Shown here: positions 11,140 through 20,928 of the stretch, piece after piece | Layout of the letters: each line of letters opens with the position of its first letter | Numbering within the stretch: the stretch's first letter is position 1 | Origin: Glandiceps talaboti | Taxonomy: Eukaryota; Hemichordata; Enteropneusta; Spengelidae | Direction of reading: 5' to 3' | NCBI RefSeq assembly: GCF_964340395.1 | Contig: NC_135558.1 | Span: forward strand, 20,185,371 to 20,217,870 | DNA length: 32,500 nt | Program-made: the position numbers and the translations under genes | Notes under the pieces: generated by a model | Told to the model about the DNA's origin: nothing | Seen by the model: only the letters and a program-made list of their open reading frames with translations | The model's database searches: none

Positions 11140-11975
11140 CTGCGCATCAGGACACAACTTACAGACAAGAAGTTGATAGATTAGTGACAGTAACAATTTG
11201 ATATTAAGTGTCAAGAGAACAAAAGAAATGATTTTAGATTTTCGAAAGAATACTTCACATTCGCCTATGCGAGAGATAAATGGAGAGGAAGTTGAAAGAG
11301 TAGATAGTTACAAATATCTTGGTATGTTGTTAACAAATACTGTCACCTGGGGTGGCCACATTAACATGTTAATTCGCAAATGTCAGCAAAGAATGTAGTT
11401 CTTGAGTAAGTTACATATTAGGTTTGGTGTATCAGAGAAAATGTTATATATGTTTTACAGACCCACTGGCCACTGTCGAGTCTATTAGTGGCTGTTGTAT
11501 TTCTTGCTGGGGTGGTAGCATCACCTAGTCGAATCAAAATCAAATAAATCGAGTAATTAAAGAGTACCAAGAAAAATAACAAGAAGTACACTATTGTCTG
11601 GAGTTGATGATCTGTATATGAAATCCATTAATAAGAAGTACACTATTGACTGGAGTTGACGATCTGTATATGAAATCCATGAGAAACAAAGCTGTACTTA
11701 TATGATATGACAATACTCATCCATTGCATACAATTGTATTAAGACTAGGACCGGCATCAGATACCACTCAATTCGATGTCGCACAAACAGATTTCGAAAC
11801 ACATTTGTGCCTTCAGCTATCAGAATGCCCAATCAATCTTCTACTAGCGGGACCTGCCTGTTGTTCATACGTACGACACATATGTGTAATACTGGTAGCT
11901 TTTTATGCAGCAAAAATTACCCCATCTCCAGCACCACACAAACTCAGCCTAAATCCCTTTAAATTAGTAAAGGAA
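11140..11975 (+). pseudogene. second LINE relic (C-terminal RT part)
   Basis: Similarity starts near 11152 with TTYRQEVDRLVT. After a break it continues in an open frame at 11198-11398: SVKRTKEMILDFRKN (RT motif D region), then EEVERVDSYKYLGM and HINMLIRKCQQRM, the same order as in the LINE at 3756. Stops and frame changes follow. At 11581-11684 a 52-bp stretch containing SGVDDLYMKSI is duplicated in tandem; 52 is not a multiple of three. The C-terminal signature NRFRNTFVPSAIRM is read near 11790-11840. The tail merges into the (AAC)n microsatellite from 11982. It is too decayed to be active, and more diverged than the LINE at 3756. Confidence 0.7.
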
Positions 11976-11981
11976 AATCTG

Positions 11982-12030
11982 AACAACAACAACAACAACA
12001 ACAACAACATTATGGTCATCATCATCATCG

Positions 12031-12062
<32 letters not shown>

Positions 12063-12063
12063 G

Positions 12064-12098
<35 letters not shown>

Positions 12099-12099
12099 G

Positions 12100-12132
<33 letters not shown>

Positions 12133-12147
12133 ACAACAACAACAATC
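11982..12147. repeat. compound (AAC)n-(CAT)n-(CAA)n microsatellite
   Basis: About nine AAC units, then a long CAT run interrupted by regularly spaced CGT units, then a few CAA units. It may have grown from the tail of the LINE relic. The poly-Ile, poly-Met and poly-Asp frames over it are repeat translations. Confidence 0.95.
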
Positions 12148-12214
12148 ATAAGCGAAACAAATTTGTCACACATAATGACGGTTAAGTAACAAAATTTGAT
12201 TTATTTGATTTCAG

Positions 12215-12264
12215 AGAAGACATACATGTACCTGTCGATAGCTATAGCTTGACCGACCGTAAAG
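12215..12264 (+). other. candidate 5' UTR exon part before the secreted-protein start
   Basis: A 3' splice signal (TTTATTTGATTTCAG) ends at 12214. The 50 bases to the ATG at 12265 would be 5' untranslated sequence, implying an upstream non-coding exon in or beyond the microsatellite. The ATG context is AAGATGA, with A at -3. Confidence 0.3.
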
Positions 12265-12391
12265 ATGAAATGTTATAAGGTGGAGACTGTTCTTATTGTA
12301 ATCCTTGTTCTTTGCAATGCTGGACGTTCGATTGCCGAGGAAAAGGAATCTATGCCTCCGCAGGGCAGAGATTTGTCTCCGTCTGGCAGAG
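12265..12391 (+). CDS. exon 1 of a putative small secreted (peptide-precursor-like) protein
   Basis: The ATG at 12265 has a good context (A at -3). It opens 42 codons plus one base, ending at a strong donor, G|GTAAGC (phase 1). The N-terminus has a classical signal peptide: a short charged part (MKCYKVET), a hydrophobic core (VLIVILVLCNAG), and a likely cleavage near RSIA|EEKE. The rest is acidic and polar and carries two Gly-Arg pairs (PPQGR and SPSGR), which in neuropeptide precursors mark amidation and cleavage; here this is only a resemblance. A phase-1 intron just after a signal peptide is usual for secreted animal proteins. No family is recognised. The coherent splice phase with the next two exon candidates is the main support. 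Confidence 0.45.
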
Positions 12392-13764
12392 GTAAGCTCT
12401 GAGACTCCAAGTTAAAAGCGTTAACATGACGCCTGTCTCAAGCTAGTCTTGCTGCTAGACCTTCGGGATTTCTTCTGCCCTCGATAAAGCGAACTTCAGT
12501 CGCTTGTCGTATCGGAAGAAAGCCCGAAGATCCAGCAGCTAGACTAGTCTTATGCCTGCACTAATAAAAGCATAGGGAGCCGGCCGTGTTATAAATAAAG
12601 AAATTAACAAATAAATAAGTATGCATGGGTAATTGGAAATATAATTTTATATAAACTCATGGACAACTATCTATGGTTTTCTATTGAATATCTTTTTAGG
12701 CGTTCGTGTTTACATTTATAACATTTACAACTGCAACGTTTACAGTTGACAACAATATGAAACGATCAAGTTGATAATGTCAAATGAGTAATCAACCGAA
12801 TTAAAAGTTAAACAATTGTATCTATTAAACGGTCACAAGCTGGGTTTTATATGGCTGTTGGTGTAATTTTACAATTACTTACAAGAGGTATTTCGCTGCT
12901 TCAGCAGAAATACAGTGAATTTCACAACACCATTCAGTTTTTTGTTTGATACAACCACACAGAAAAAACAAGAACTACATTTGCCATACCTCAGTAACAA
13001 GACTATTATTTTGTGCCACATTTAGTCTAAATGAAATAAATAGTTTAAATGTACTGCAACTCCATGTCGACATTTGGGGCACCAATGTATTTCTTAGTAT
13101 CAAACACATGAAGGGTGCGTAAAATGTTCTTTTGACTCAGACAAAATGTAGCAAGAAACTGTACTATCTTACGGACGATCGTATCATATCACGAGCTCAA
13201 CAAGCGAAGTTCCTTCGTTTTGGGAGGGGGGTCTGGCTTCAATGCGAGCGCTGAACTTCATTTTCGCAATTCTAACCAAGTTTCGAAAACTTTCACTCCT
13301 TCAATGATAACAGTTTCTGTATTTACTACTGAGGTGTTGATAAGGTGATAAAAAATTACTTCTAATGTGACATACAGTGCTGGGTTTACGGTAGAAATTT
13401 GATGTGTTTACCGACAGTACACAGGTTCATAAGGTTAGAACTTCATCTTTACCATCATGCATTTACCCAATTGCATAGATTGCAGTGGTGGTTCACTGCA
13501 TATATAAACTTGTGACGTCATACTTGTGAACGTTCGTTTAGGTGGAGGAGGAGGGGTTTTGCCTCAAACGAATGAATTTCTTTTATTGAGCTCGTGCTAC
13601 ATTGTGAATTTGTCCCTTAAACTACAGTATACCCAGTTTCTCATTGGTTTCTGCGTGTTTGTATCAAAGCGAAAAGCTGCACGCTATTGTGAAATTCACT
13701 GTATGTGCTCTGGCGTGCGAGAATGTAGCTAATGTTGTGTTTGTGTTTTCTTCAAAATCCATAG
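12392..13764 (+). other. candidate intron 1
   Basis: It begins GTAAGC and ends ATCCATAG after a T-rich stretch. It contains the hairpin at 12443-12547. Nothing else coding is seen; the open frame at 13526-13732 has no donor in a usable phase. Confidence 0.35.
12443..12547. repeat. 105-nt hairpin with 33-bp arms (short foldback element)
   Basis: Left arm 12443-12475 (CTAGTCTTGCTGCTAGAC...) and right arm 12515-12547 (...CCAGCAGCTAGACTAG) pair in 29 of 33 positions. The 39-base loop contains a further small stem (AAGCGA/TCGCTT). It could be a tiny foldback/MITE copy, or an RNA hairpin if transcribed with the intron. Confidence 0.7.
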
Positions 13765-13845
13765 AAATTGGATTAATGCCGCTACCACTTTGGAAACGTG
13801 ACTGTTATGGTGCAGACTGTCCCGCCTCCAAACCAGCTGACAAGG
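13765..13845 (+). CDS. exon 2 of the putative secreted protein
   Basis: The acceptor CCATAG at 13764 follows a T-rich stretch; the donor is AAGG|GTAAGAG. The 81 bases are phase 1 to phase 1 and stay open. They complete a Glu codon with the last G of exon 1, then read IGLMPLPLWKR, followed by DCYGADCPASKPADK. There is a dibasic Lys-Arg site, and directly after it a pair of cysteines four residues apart (C-Y-G-A-D-C-P). This spacing resembles the ring of oxytocin/vasopressin-type peptides (C-x4-C-P), but no neurophysin-like cysteine-rich region is visible, so I treat the likeness as suggestive only. Confidence 0.4.
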
Positions 13846-14421
13846 GTAAGAGTAGTTTCATTATAGATCGCGATTTTGCGGATCGGAAAAAATAACGTAG
13901 GTTTATCATGCGTTGTGCGAGGGGATTATATTTTTTCTCAAATTGTAAACACGCTGAACAGTATCCTGGGAATCAAAATAATACAGGAGATCAGTGTTTA
14001 TTATCAAATCCTTGTGGATATAAACTTAGTTCTTGCCTCTAAATATCGTTATTTTGATACTGTACATTGTCGGAGGCATGGCTTATGTTATTTAGCGGAT
14101 AGAAACGAAACGAAACGTAATGGAATGGAATACAACGAAATTGAACAAAACAAGCCAACTAGAAGATGAAATGAAGTAAAGCAAACACGAAAGAAGTTGA
14201 CGATTCAATTTTACTTCTGCCCCTCCCTTCCACCAAAAATATATAATTAATAAATATAACCCCTTTCATGACTAACTATAATCTCTTTAAATCCATGAGA
14301 AATCTTATATGTCACCACCAAGTATGGTTTCTTAGACTGCATTCACAAACATGAAATGAAGGAGACGTTGTGTCATGACACCCTTTTATTAATACATCCC
14401 CACTCGCACTCACGCACGCGT

Positions 14422-14458
<37 letters not shown>

Positions 14459-14747
14459 ATGTTCTAAAATATACTCCATTCTTGATTTCTAAAATAAGTG
14501 GAAGTATTCCCCATGCCTTCCCACATTATTGTGTGTTGACATGTTATATTATAGCCAACCAGCCACACTATGTAAACAAATTTTTCAATCTTGATTCAAA
14601 ATTGATAGATTTCTGTCCCCACTCTGAATGCCTTTATATCATATGCCCCTTTATCTTACACCACTTTTTAAAAGTAACCCCTCCCCAAAGATATATTTTC
14701 AAGTACTCCTCATCTGTAATGGTTTCATATATAATTGTCTATTTCAG
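13846..14747 (+). other. candidate intron 2
   Basis: It starts GTAAGAG and ends CTATTTCAG. It holds a degenerate (GAAAC)-like stretch at 14100-14130 and the (CA)n microsatellite at 14422-14457. Confidence 0.3.
14422..14457. repeat. (CA)n microsatellite
   Basis: About 17 CA units following a GCACGCGTGC start. Confidence 0.95.
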
Positions 14748-14812
14748 ATAAAGTGATGCAAAGGAGTGGAGGTAATTTTGGAGGTAGTTTTACTTCGTTA
14801 CTGGGGCGCTAG
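14748..14812 (+). CDS. candidate exon 3 of the putative secreted protein, with stop
   Basis: The acceptor is TATTTCAG. Read in phase 1 it gives DKVMQRSGGNFGG and continues to SFTSLLGR and a TAG at 14810-14812. The last residues before the stop would again be Gly-Arg. Two donor-like sites inside (G|GTAATT at 14771/14772 and G|GTAGTT at 14783/14784) are also in phase 1, so the gene may instead splice on, for example to an acceptor (ACAAACAG) before 14914 that opens 26 codons to a TAA at 14991. The total would be roughly 90 residues. A poly(A) signal candidate (AATAAA) lies at 15295-15300. Confidence 0.3.
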
Positions 14813-14993
14813 CTCATGTTAATGTTACGATCCACAAATATGATATTTGGAATTTTGGCACCCCCCCACCAATTAACATGTAGTTTACCTTTGTGCTACT
14901 TACTTACAAACAGGAGCTAACAACAGCGTGTTTTACTTATATGTTGATTTATCTACTAATCCTAGATTAATTATACTTATCTCTAGTAGTTAA

Positions 14994-15642
14994 GAAATGT
15001 CAAGTGTTTTGATTAAACAGCATAGATGAGTACTTGTAAACAAGATAACTTGTTGATTATCTAATTCAGATTATTATCCAATTTTCCAATAGTGCTTGTC
15101 TTACACTTGGAAAATTTACATATGGCATGATCTTGAATCTCAATCTTAAAATATTCTGTGGAAAGTTTACCGTGTCTTCTAAAACAATGAATCTAGGTGA
15201 GAGATAATTTATTTATGGCAAATTATATTTAGAATGATGACATCAGTATAATGTCAAGGTGACAACTAGAACTTCTCTGTTAGGGACCTGGAGAAATAAA
15301 GACACTTTAGATTTTGATTTACAACCCAACAGTTGGTGTGCGGTGTCTCTGCCTGGGTGTAAAAGCGTACGTTTGAGCCACAGACAAGTAAGAAGGTCTT
15401 GACTTGTCTGTGGTATGAGTGACGATACCGGTGGGGCGAATTCCTAACTGAGACAAGTTCGTTAGATCCCAATCTGATTAAAATGTGATGTTGTGAAAGC
15501 GGCTAGATGTCATTATTTACCCCTATTTCCATCGTGTTGTGATGTGTGCTTTTGAGTAGCTAAACCGGGTGAGCTTCACATTGGCAGCTGTGCACACTGG
15601 AAAAATTGGCAATCGAACTCCCTTTAAGCTTACTCAACACAT
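14994..15642. other. unassigned sequence with a small perfect hairpin
   Basis: A 12-base perfect inverted repeat (CCACAGACAAGT at 15378-15389, ACTTGTCTGTGG at 15402-15413) has a 12-base loop. The open frame at 15266-15472 (minus) is not recognised. No gene is supported. Confidence 0.4.
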
Positions 15643-15920
15643 ATGAAGGTCAACACGTACATGTACGGAGACTCTCTGAATGATTTTGAAAGAGGCGTAA
15701 TGATTGGTTGTAGAAACCTTACAAGATTCTTGAGATTTAAATGGATTGTCTATATTACACACGATCAGATGTTAGAAGGCGGTGATCACCTGGAACAAAA
15801 TAAATGTCACAGTACGATGGGAATAGAGGTAAATAAAGACATCCAGCCACATTCCCAAAATCAGATTTTAATCAGATTGGTTAGATCCTGGTACACTAGA
15901 AAGATAGTTATATAACTACT
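15643..15920 (+). pseudogene. Tc1-like transposase N-terminal fragment
   Basis: The 90-codon frame reads SLNDFERGVMIGCRN, then TRFLRFKWIVYITHDQMLEGG, then NKCHSTMGIEV and QILIRLVRSW. Tc1-like transposases often begin with 'LSDFERGxIVGxR', followed by a helix-turn-helix and a basic linker ending in 'LxRxVRxD'. Compared with that layout the second helix region is partly deleted. There is no catalytic DDE domain downstream; the frame ends at 15915, before a (CA)n tract. I read it as a decayed fragment; identification is by motif memory only. Confidence 0.4.
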
Positions 15921-16038
15921 TAGACACCAAAATTTAACATTATGCAACCCCAGAACGTAACAGTAAAACAACCGCATAGAATTCATGCAATTCCGATTCC
16001 TGACAGTGTTGCAACATGCCAATAACGTGTGTATATAT

Positions 16039-16039
<1 letters not shown>

Positions 16040-16105
<66 letters not shown>

Positions 16106-16119
16106 GCGCGCGCGCGCGC
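16040..16119. repeat. (CA)n-(CG)n microsatellite
   Basis: About 31 CA units switch to about seven CG units. Alternating purine-pyrimidine DNA of this length can adopt the Z form. Confidence 0.95.
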
Positions 16120-16705
16120 TCCCTATTCTCTGAACACCTTTCTTCTCATATGTATTTGCCATTTCCGGCATTCACTGACAATTCGAGAAAAGAAAATATG
16201 GAGAGAGAAATAAGATATTTGTGATGAGAAGCTGAACCGAAAAGTCTGTGAAAGAATCTACTAAACATTCATGATTGAAATTTGAAACAATTATTGTTCA
16301 CTTTTATTATTTTTGGGTATTGATTTATCTTCTAATGTGTAACTTTTATCATGTTCAGCAACTAATAAATAAAGGTGAGACAAATTGGACATTAAGTTTA
16401 TCTAATCAACATGACGTGCGCAAGTTTATATGCGTAGTAAGCGGACAGAAATGAAGTGAGCCATCATCGATGAGGGTGGGTAATGTGTAGTGCAATGGCT
16501 CACAATCGATTTCCATATGGTGCGGTGCGTGAGATGACGTCACTCATTTTATTAGATTTTGGGTTTTGAAACAGTACTTTTATCACTAAATAATGGAAAG
16601 ATATAAGCTTATTGACCAGTTTACTTGTAAGACTAAATGGCATCAACAAAAGAGTTTTAACATGTGCATTCTAGGCACAGACACTGACCCCTCTGTGTGT
16701 ACAGA
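16120..16705. other. unassigned sequence
   Basis: No gene or clear repeat is seen. Confidence 0.4.
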
Positions 16706-16706
16706 G

Positions 16707-16765
<59 letters not shown>
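16706..16765. repeat. (CG)n-(CA)n microsatellite
   Basis: Five GC units followed by about 25 CA units, the reverse order of the tract at 16040. Confidence 0.95.
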
Positions 16766-16767
<2 letters not shown>

Positions 16768-17321
16768 TGGCAAGCCTAAAGCAGTTCAGTTGTGCTACAA
16801 ACGGTTGTTCTCGTCTGATACCGAATTTAGGCATTTGGCGCGGTTACTTGGCTGGAGTACCACATGCCATCTGCTTCAACTTTTTATTCTTAAAAAAATT
16901 TTCAATTTTCTATACTCGAGATATATAATTAATTTTTTCTTCTATATTTTAAAAAAGCAAAACAGCATTAAGCAAAAGTCTAACAAATACAGGGTGAAAT
17001 GCCAAGAAATTCATGGGATCCGATGTTGCTTTACACAGAAATAGACACACAGCAGGCAGGATTTCTTACCACTTTGAAAAATGACAAGCATTGCTATTCT
17101 TTAACAGTGTAGAAGAATATGCTAGTATTGTAAAGTTTACATATGGACTTCAATGATTTCAATGACTGCATTATGGTTGCTTACTTGTCTACAAATATGT
17201 ATTATTATTAATCGTCTGCTTCTACATCTAAAGTGCACGTGGCCTCGCTATAATTGTTTGTTATGCAGTTGAAAGTATCTGCTTGTGTATAAGAAATGTT
17301 ATGTCCAATAAGTAAAACGTT

Positions 17322-17323
<2 letters not shown>
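16766..17323. other. unassigned AT-rich sequence
   Basis: No gene is seen. Confidence 0.4.

Positions 17324-17367
<44 letters not shown>
17324..17367. repeat. (GT)n microsatellite
   Basis: About 21 GT units, followed after a few bases by four GTTT units. Confidence 0.95.
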
Positions 17368-17371
<4 letters not shown>

Positions 17372-17389
17372 CGGTTGTTTGTTTGTTTG

Positions 17390-18361
17390 TTTATGTTTTT
17401 TCTTTGGGGGTCGTCATTGTATTTCGTGAGTTTCTCGTTACTCCAATAAACCTTGAGTTTACGAGGTTCGATAATGAAAATTGACATTTTTCGACACTAC
17501 AAATTCTGTATGCGTACAGATTAACACGAGATATGCTAGAAGTACTTTTTTACTGCCCGATCATTTTCGGGGTGGATCATTTTCGTCGAGAAATATTTTT
17601 ATGTACATAAAACAGGTGAAGAAGGCCTCTTGGGGAACGAAGAAAAACATTGGGGAATAGCATCTAACTGTTGAACGCGGTCAATTAATACTTCGTAAAA
17701 TTATATGAAATGTGTTAGGATGGACGATTTGTTTCTGACTATGTACGATTCCGGAAGAGATTTTCTTGGCATGAAACTCATTCAATTGAATAAAAATGAT
17801 AGAAGTATGTAATGAGTATTCCATTCCACGTATAAAGCTTATTTAATGTAACATATAGTGCCAACAATTGTCACATTTCTTGTTATTTCAATATTAAAAT
17901 CAGTAGATTTTGTAAAGAGCGCCACCAACGTCATCCTTGGAAAATGGTTGAAATGACCGGATACTGTATAGTCCATGAGACAGAGGGGGTTACCGTGCAC
18001 CCCTCCCCCCCCCAAACCTCCAACATAGGCATTTTTTGTTCATTGGAGTTAACTGAATGAGAAACAAAATGTTAACAGTGAAAATTTTGCGATACACTAC
18101 CTGTTTGGCCTCGATTTCAAATTACATGTGCGTCACGGAATGGCGTCAAAAGGTTGAGGGTAGGGGTAACACATTGTCTTCCATACAACACATGCAAGCA
18201 CGGACTTTATCATCCAATATATATTTGGAAAGCTTAAGAAATTTCCTTTCTAATGACATAATGTTTGCCATACACATGCCAAGAAATAAAAATTTTGGAG
18301 GCTTCAAGTTGCCGATTTTTGAAAAATCGACAATTTTTCCGCAAAATTACGTTAAAACTTT
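17390..18361. other. unassigned sequence
   Basis: The words GATCATTTTCGG and GATCATTTTCGT lie close together at about 17560-17590. A C-run is at 18002-18012. The open frame at 18057-18365 has no recognisable motif, and its 3' part belongs to the duplicated region that follows. Confidence 0.4.
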
Positions 18362-19186
18362 CTGATACACATAAAGGGAATTTATTTATTCAGTTGAATG
18401 AGCTGAATAAGAAAATGTATGTTAAAATTGAAATTAGTAAGGGTTATTAATGATTTCCCCCCATTAAAACCAAGACTAGACTCTAAGTTATTTTGAAATA
18501 CCAAAGGTAGGGGTAGGGGTAAATTATCTTCTTCTGTGCTTTTTTATTCAGCATCTTAGGAGCATACTAATACATTTTTCTGATTGCTAGAGCATATATC
18601 TTTACAGGAAATATTCTTTCTCTTAATAAATAGCTTGTAATTTTGATATACATGTTAAAAATGTCAGATTTCAGGAAAATATCCAAAGATTGTAGAAGGT
18701 GAACAGGTTAGGGGCAAGAATGTGCTTAGTACACAACACCTACACATGTAATCAATACAGTAACATGGTTTTGTGATTGTTAGAATATATTTCTTAACAA
18801 AAAAAACCTTGAGTTCACTTCGAATATTCAGCAAATTATGTGAAAATAAATGCTAATATATGTGGAGGCTTTAAATTCCCGATTTTTTCCGGAAAATGAC
18901 ATAAAGGTTCCATTCTTTGTTAAATAACATGATCTGATACATATAACGGGTGGGGTTTGTATTCAGTTGGATGAGCTGAACAAGAAAACGTATGTTGACA
19001 TTGAATATTTTGAGGGTTATTAATGATTCCCCCCCCCATTAAAACCAAGACTATACGCTATTATTTTGAAATACTGACAGTAGGGGGTAGAGGTAAACTA
19101 TTTTCTTCTGTGCTTTTTATTCAGCATCTTAGGAGCATACTAATACATTTTTCTGATTGCTAGAACACATGTCTTTACAGGAAATA
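18362..19186 (+). repeat. direct duplication of about 250 bp, period about 572
   Basis: 18362-18612 and 18934-19186 match over their whole length with small differences. The stretch around TTCAGCATCTTAGGAGCATA is almost identical in both. A weaker likeness also links 18280-18340 to 18835-18900, so the duplicated unit may once have been the full 570 bp. No coding potential is seen. Confidence 0.75.
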
Positions 19187-19295
19187 CAGACAAAAAGACA
19201 GACAGACATACATACACAAAGACAGAAAGACAGAAAGACAGAAAGACATATGAGATTGTGAGACAGACATAGACAGACAAACAAACAGACAGATC
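19184..19295. repeat. degenerate (GACA)n microsatellite
   Basis: GACA, GAAA and ATAC units are mixed; it follows directly on the second duplicated copy. Confidence 0.8.
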
Positions 19296-19502
19296 GACCG
19301 ACATAGTACTTACAAACGTACGAATCGAAATTGTTCACAACGAACATATCAGAATGCGTTTTACTGTTCGATCCTTGTACGTATTATCAAATAATGGATT
19401 AGATTATTGTCAATGCCATCACATAGACTAGTTCATAAATGTTAGTTATTCCAATTTAATGAAGCCGGACTAGGGAAGTCTTGTTCGGCTCATGATATCA
19501 AG

Positions 19503-20010
19503 ATGTTACTCTTCCTGTTTGGGATGGGTGAAGCATGGTTTCATCAAGGAGTGGGGAACGTTGAGAGTTTTGTGAATTTATTCAAAGAGCGTTGTCAAGA
19601 CAACCAAAGCTGGTACAGTTCTTTATCCATGTTTCCAAACGTTGTCTCGTACAAAGAATTTAAATCGGTCTTTCGTCAGGAGACTTATCTTAAAACTGTC
19701 GACAAGGATTGATACAGAGAGGTTTTATATCGTCTTGGGATTTCGACTCATTCATTGTGAATCGAAACAGATCGTCAATTGCGTGGAAAGAATATGTACT
19801 CTCTGTGAAACCAATCCAATAGTGTAGAAGACGAATTTCACTTTTGTCCTGTCTACCCTTTATACTCTGAACTCAGAAAGAGATAATATTTCATGATATT
19901 TTTAAATAAAATTACCTTTCCAACATTTGTTAAATTTGTTATAATCTCATGCAACTTTTAGTTATACGTTACTTTTGCGTAATTTATATAAATTTACTTT
20001 CCTTGTTATG
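19503..20010 (+). pseudogene. LINE-type retrotransposon 3' end (C-terminal zinc-knuckle region)
   Basis: Frame 1 reads WFHQGVGNVESFVNLFKERC, then SYKEFKSVFRQETYLKTVD, ending at 19712. Frame 2 (19642-19827) then gives RLIHCESKQIVNCVERICTLCE, and the next frame NPIVEDEFHFCPVYPLYSELRK. The order 'W-QGVG - F-ER - Y-EFK - C-LC - EDEFHF-CP-YSELR' is the C-terminal signature I know from non-LTR elements whose polyprotein ends in a CCHC-type knuckle. A last faint match (FPTFVKFV) lies near 19920-19945. Frame changes and stops show decay. There is no RT core in the window, so this is a 5'-truncated insertion. The element's own 3' UTR may extend to about 20340. Confidence 0.6.
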
Positions 20011-20369
20011 AACAAAACCGCTCCGATTCATTGGTCGATAATATTGTAAACTGTTACATTCCTTTGCCACAACTTCTGGACAACACTATTGCCTCTCCAC
20101 TATTTTCATCATTTTGTCTTTTTGTTGTTGTAATTTATTGAGTTACAAACAAAGACTTTGTATATATTATTCCACACTGTTTTTCATGTACAAAAACATA
20201 GTAAAGTTGTTTTATCAAAATATGTACCCAATTCTACTCCACTTTATTCATTTCCGATTTTCTGTATTGTCCAATGACTTGACGTCCTTGCTATGTACAT
20301 GTATATACGTTTGATATTGACCTCTACCCTATGTATCATTATATTCACGACAACACACACGGCTAGTCT
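20011..20369. other. AT-rich sequence, perhaps the LINE 3' UTR
   Basis: No gene is seen. It ends at the minus-strand poly(A) signal of the next gene. Confidence 0.3.
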
Positions 20370-20375
20370 TTTATT
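20370..20375 (-). terminator. poly(A) signal AATAAA for the coiled-coil gene
   Basis: AATAAA on the minus strand, about 135 bases after the stop codon at 20508-20510. Confidence 0.4.
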
Positions 20376-20507
20376 AATATTGTATTACTATAAAGCCATC
20401 ATAATATTATTCAAGGATAATTCAGCTCGTATAAGCACCATGATCAATCACGTGACACTGTCTAAATCCGTGGACTGGAGAGTGTAGGATCTACATTCAA
20501 TCTCATC

Positions 20508-20888
20508 TCAGTAGTAAATTGGAGGTGCGCCCTCATCGGGAACCAGGTAACCATAGTTCTGCAACTCCCATGGTACGTATTCATTGGAGTGTTTATACTT
20601 CAAGTCCTTGATCTCTCTCTCCAAGTCCTTATTTCTATTGTGTTCCTGTGATATTTTTTCCTCGATATCATCCAACATGTCTACTTGAGCAAGGACCATT
20701 GCAGATAACTCCTTCTTGGTTTTACAGCTAACTGTTTCAAACTTGTGATCACTTTCTCTCACCTCATGTAAGATGTCACATATAGTACGCTCATCGGGGT
20801 GATCGTCACATTGATGAGGTGATCTGTCAATCAAGGAAATTTGATATTGAAATACAAAAACTAATATAAGAGGCGTGGCCATGTACAT
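20508..20888 (-). CDS. putative secreted or anchored coiled-coil protein
   Basis: I chose the ATG at 20886-20888 because a TATA box lies about 45 bases upstream; it gives 126 residues. A longer frame (154 residues from 20972) would start upstream of the TATA box. The N-terminus MYMATPLILVFVFQYQIS looks like a signal peptide or anchor. Then comes a polar segment with three cysteines (HQC, TIC, VSC), a strong coiled-coil prediction by eye (LAQVDMLDDIEEKISQEH, RNKDLEREIKDLKY), and a Tyr/Pro-rich tail ending PDEGAPPIYY. No family is recognised. Alternative: the last exon of a larger gene, entering at a 3' splice site (TTGATTGACAG) before 20823, which would remove the hydrophobic part. Codon use and the clean stop favour a real coding region. 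Confidence 0.5.
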   Translation of the reverse strand: MYMATPLILVFVFQYQISLIDRSPHQCDDHPDERTICDILHEVRESDHKFETVSCKTKKELSAMVLAQVDMLDDIEEKISQEHNRNKDLEREIKDLKYKHSNEYVPWELQNYGYLVPDEGAPPIYY

Positions 20889-20928
20889 ACTGTGTTCTAC
20901 ATCGTCGTTGATGGCGCCACCAAAGTTG

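Noticed and set aside
11724-12185. Poly-Ile, poly-Met or poly-Asp proteins
   Set aside because: Translations of the (CAT)n tract; the upstream part is LINE relic.
13765-13845. Oxytocin/vasopressin-type hormone gene
   Set aside because: Only C-x4-C-P spacing agrees; the ring residues, the Gly-Lys-Arg after the peptide and any neurophysin domain are not seen.
18057-18365. 102-codon frame as a gene
   Set aside because: No motif, and its 3' part lies at the edge of a non-coding duplication.
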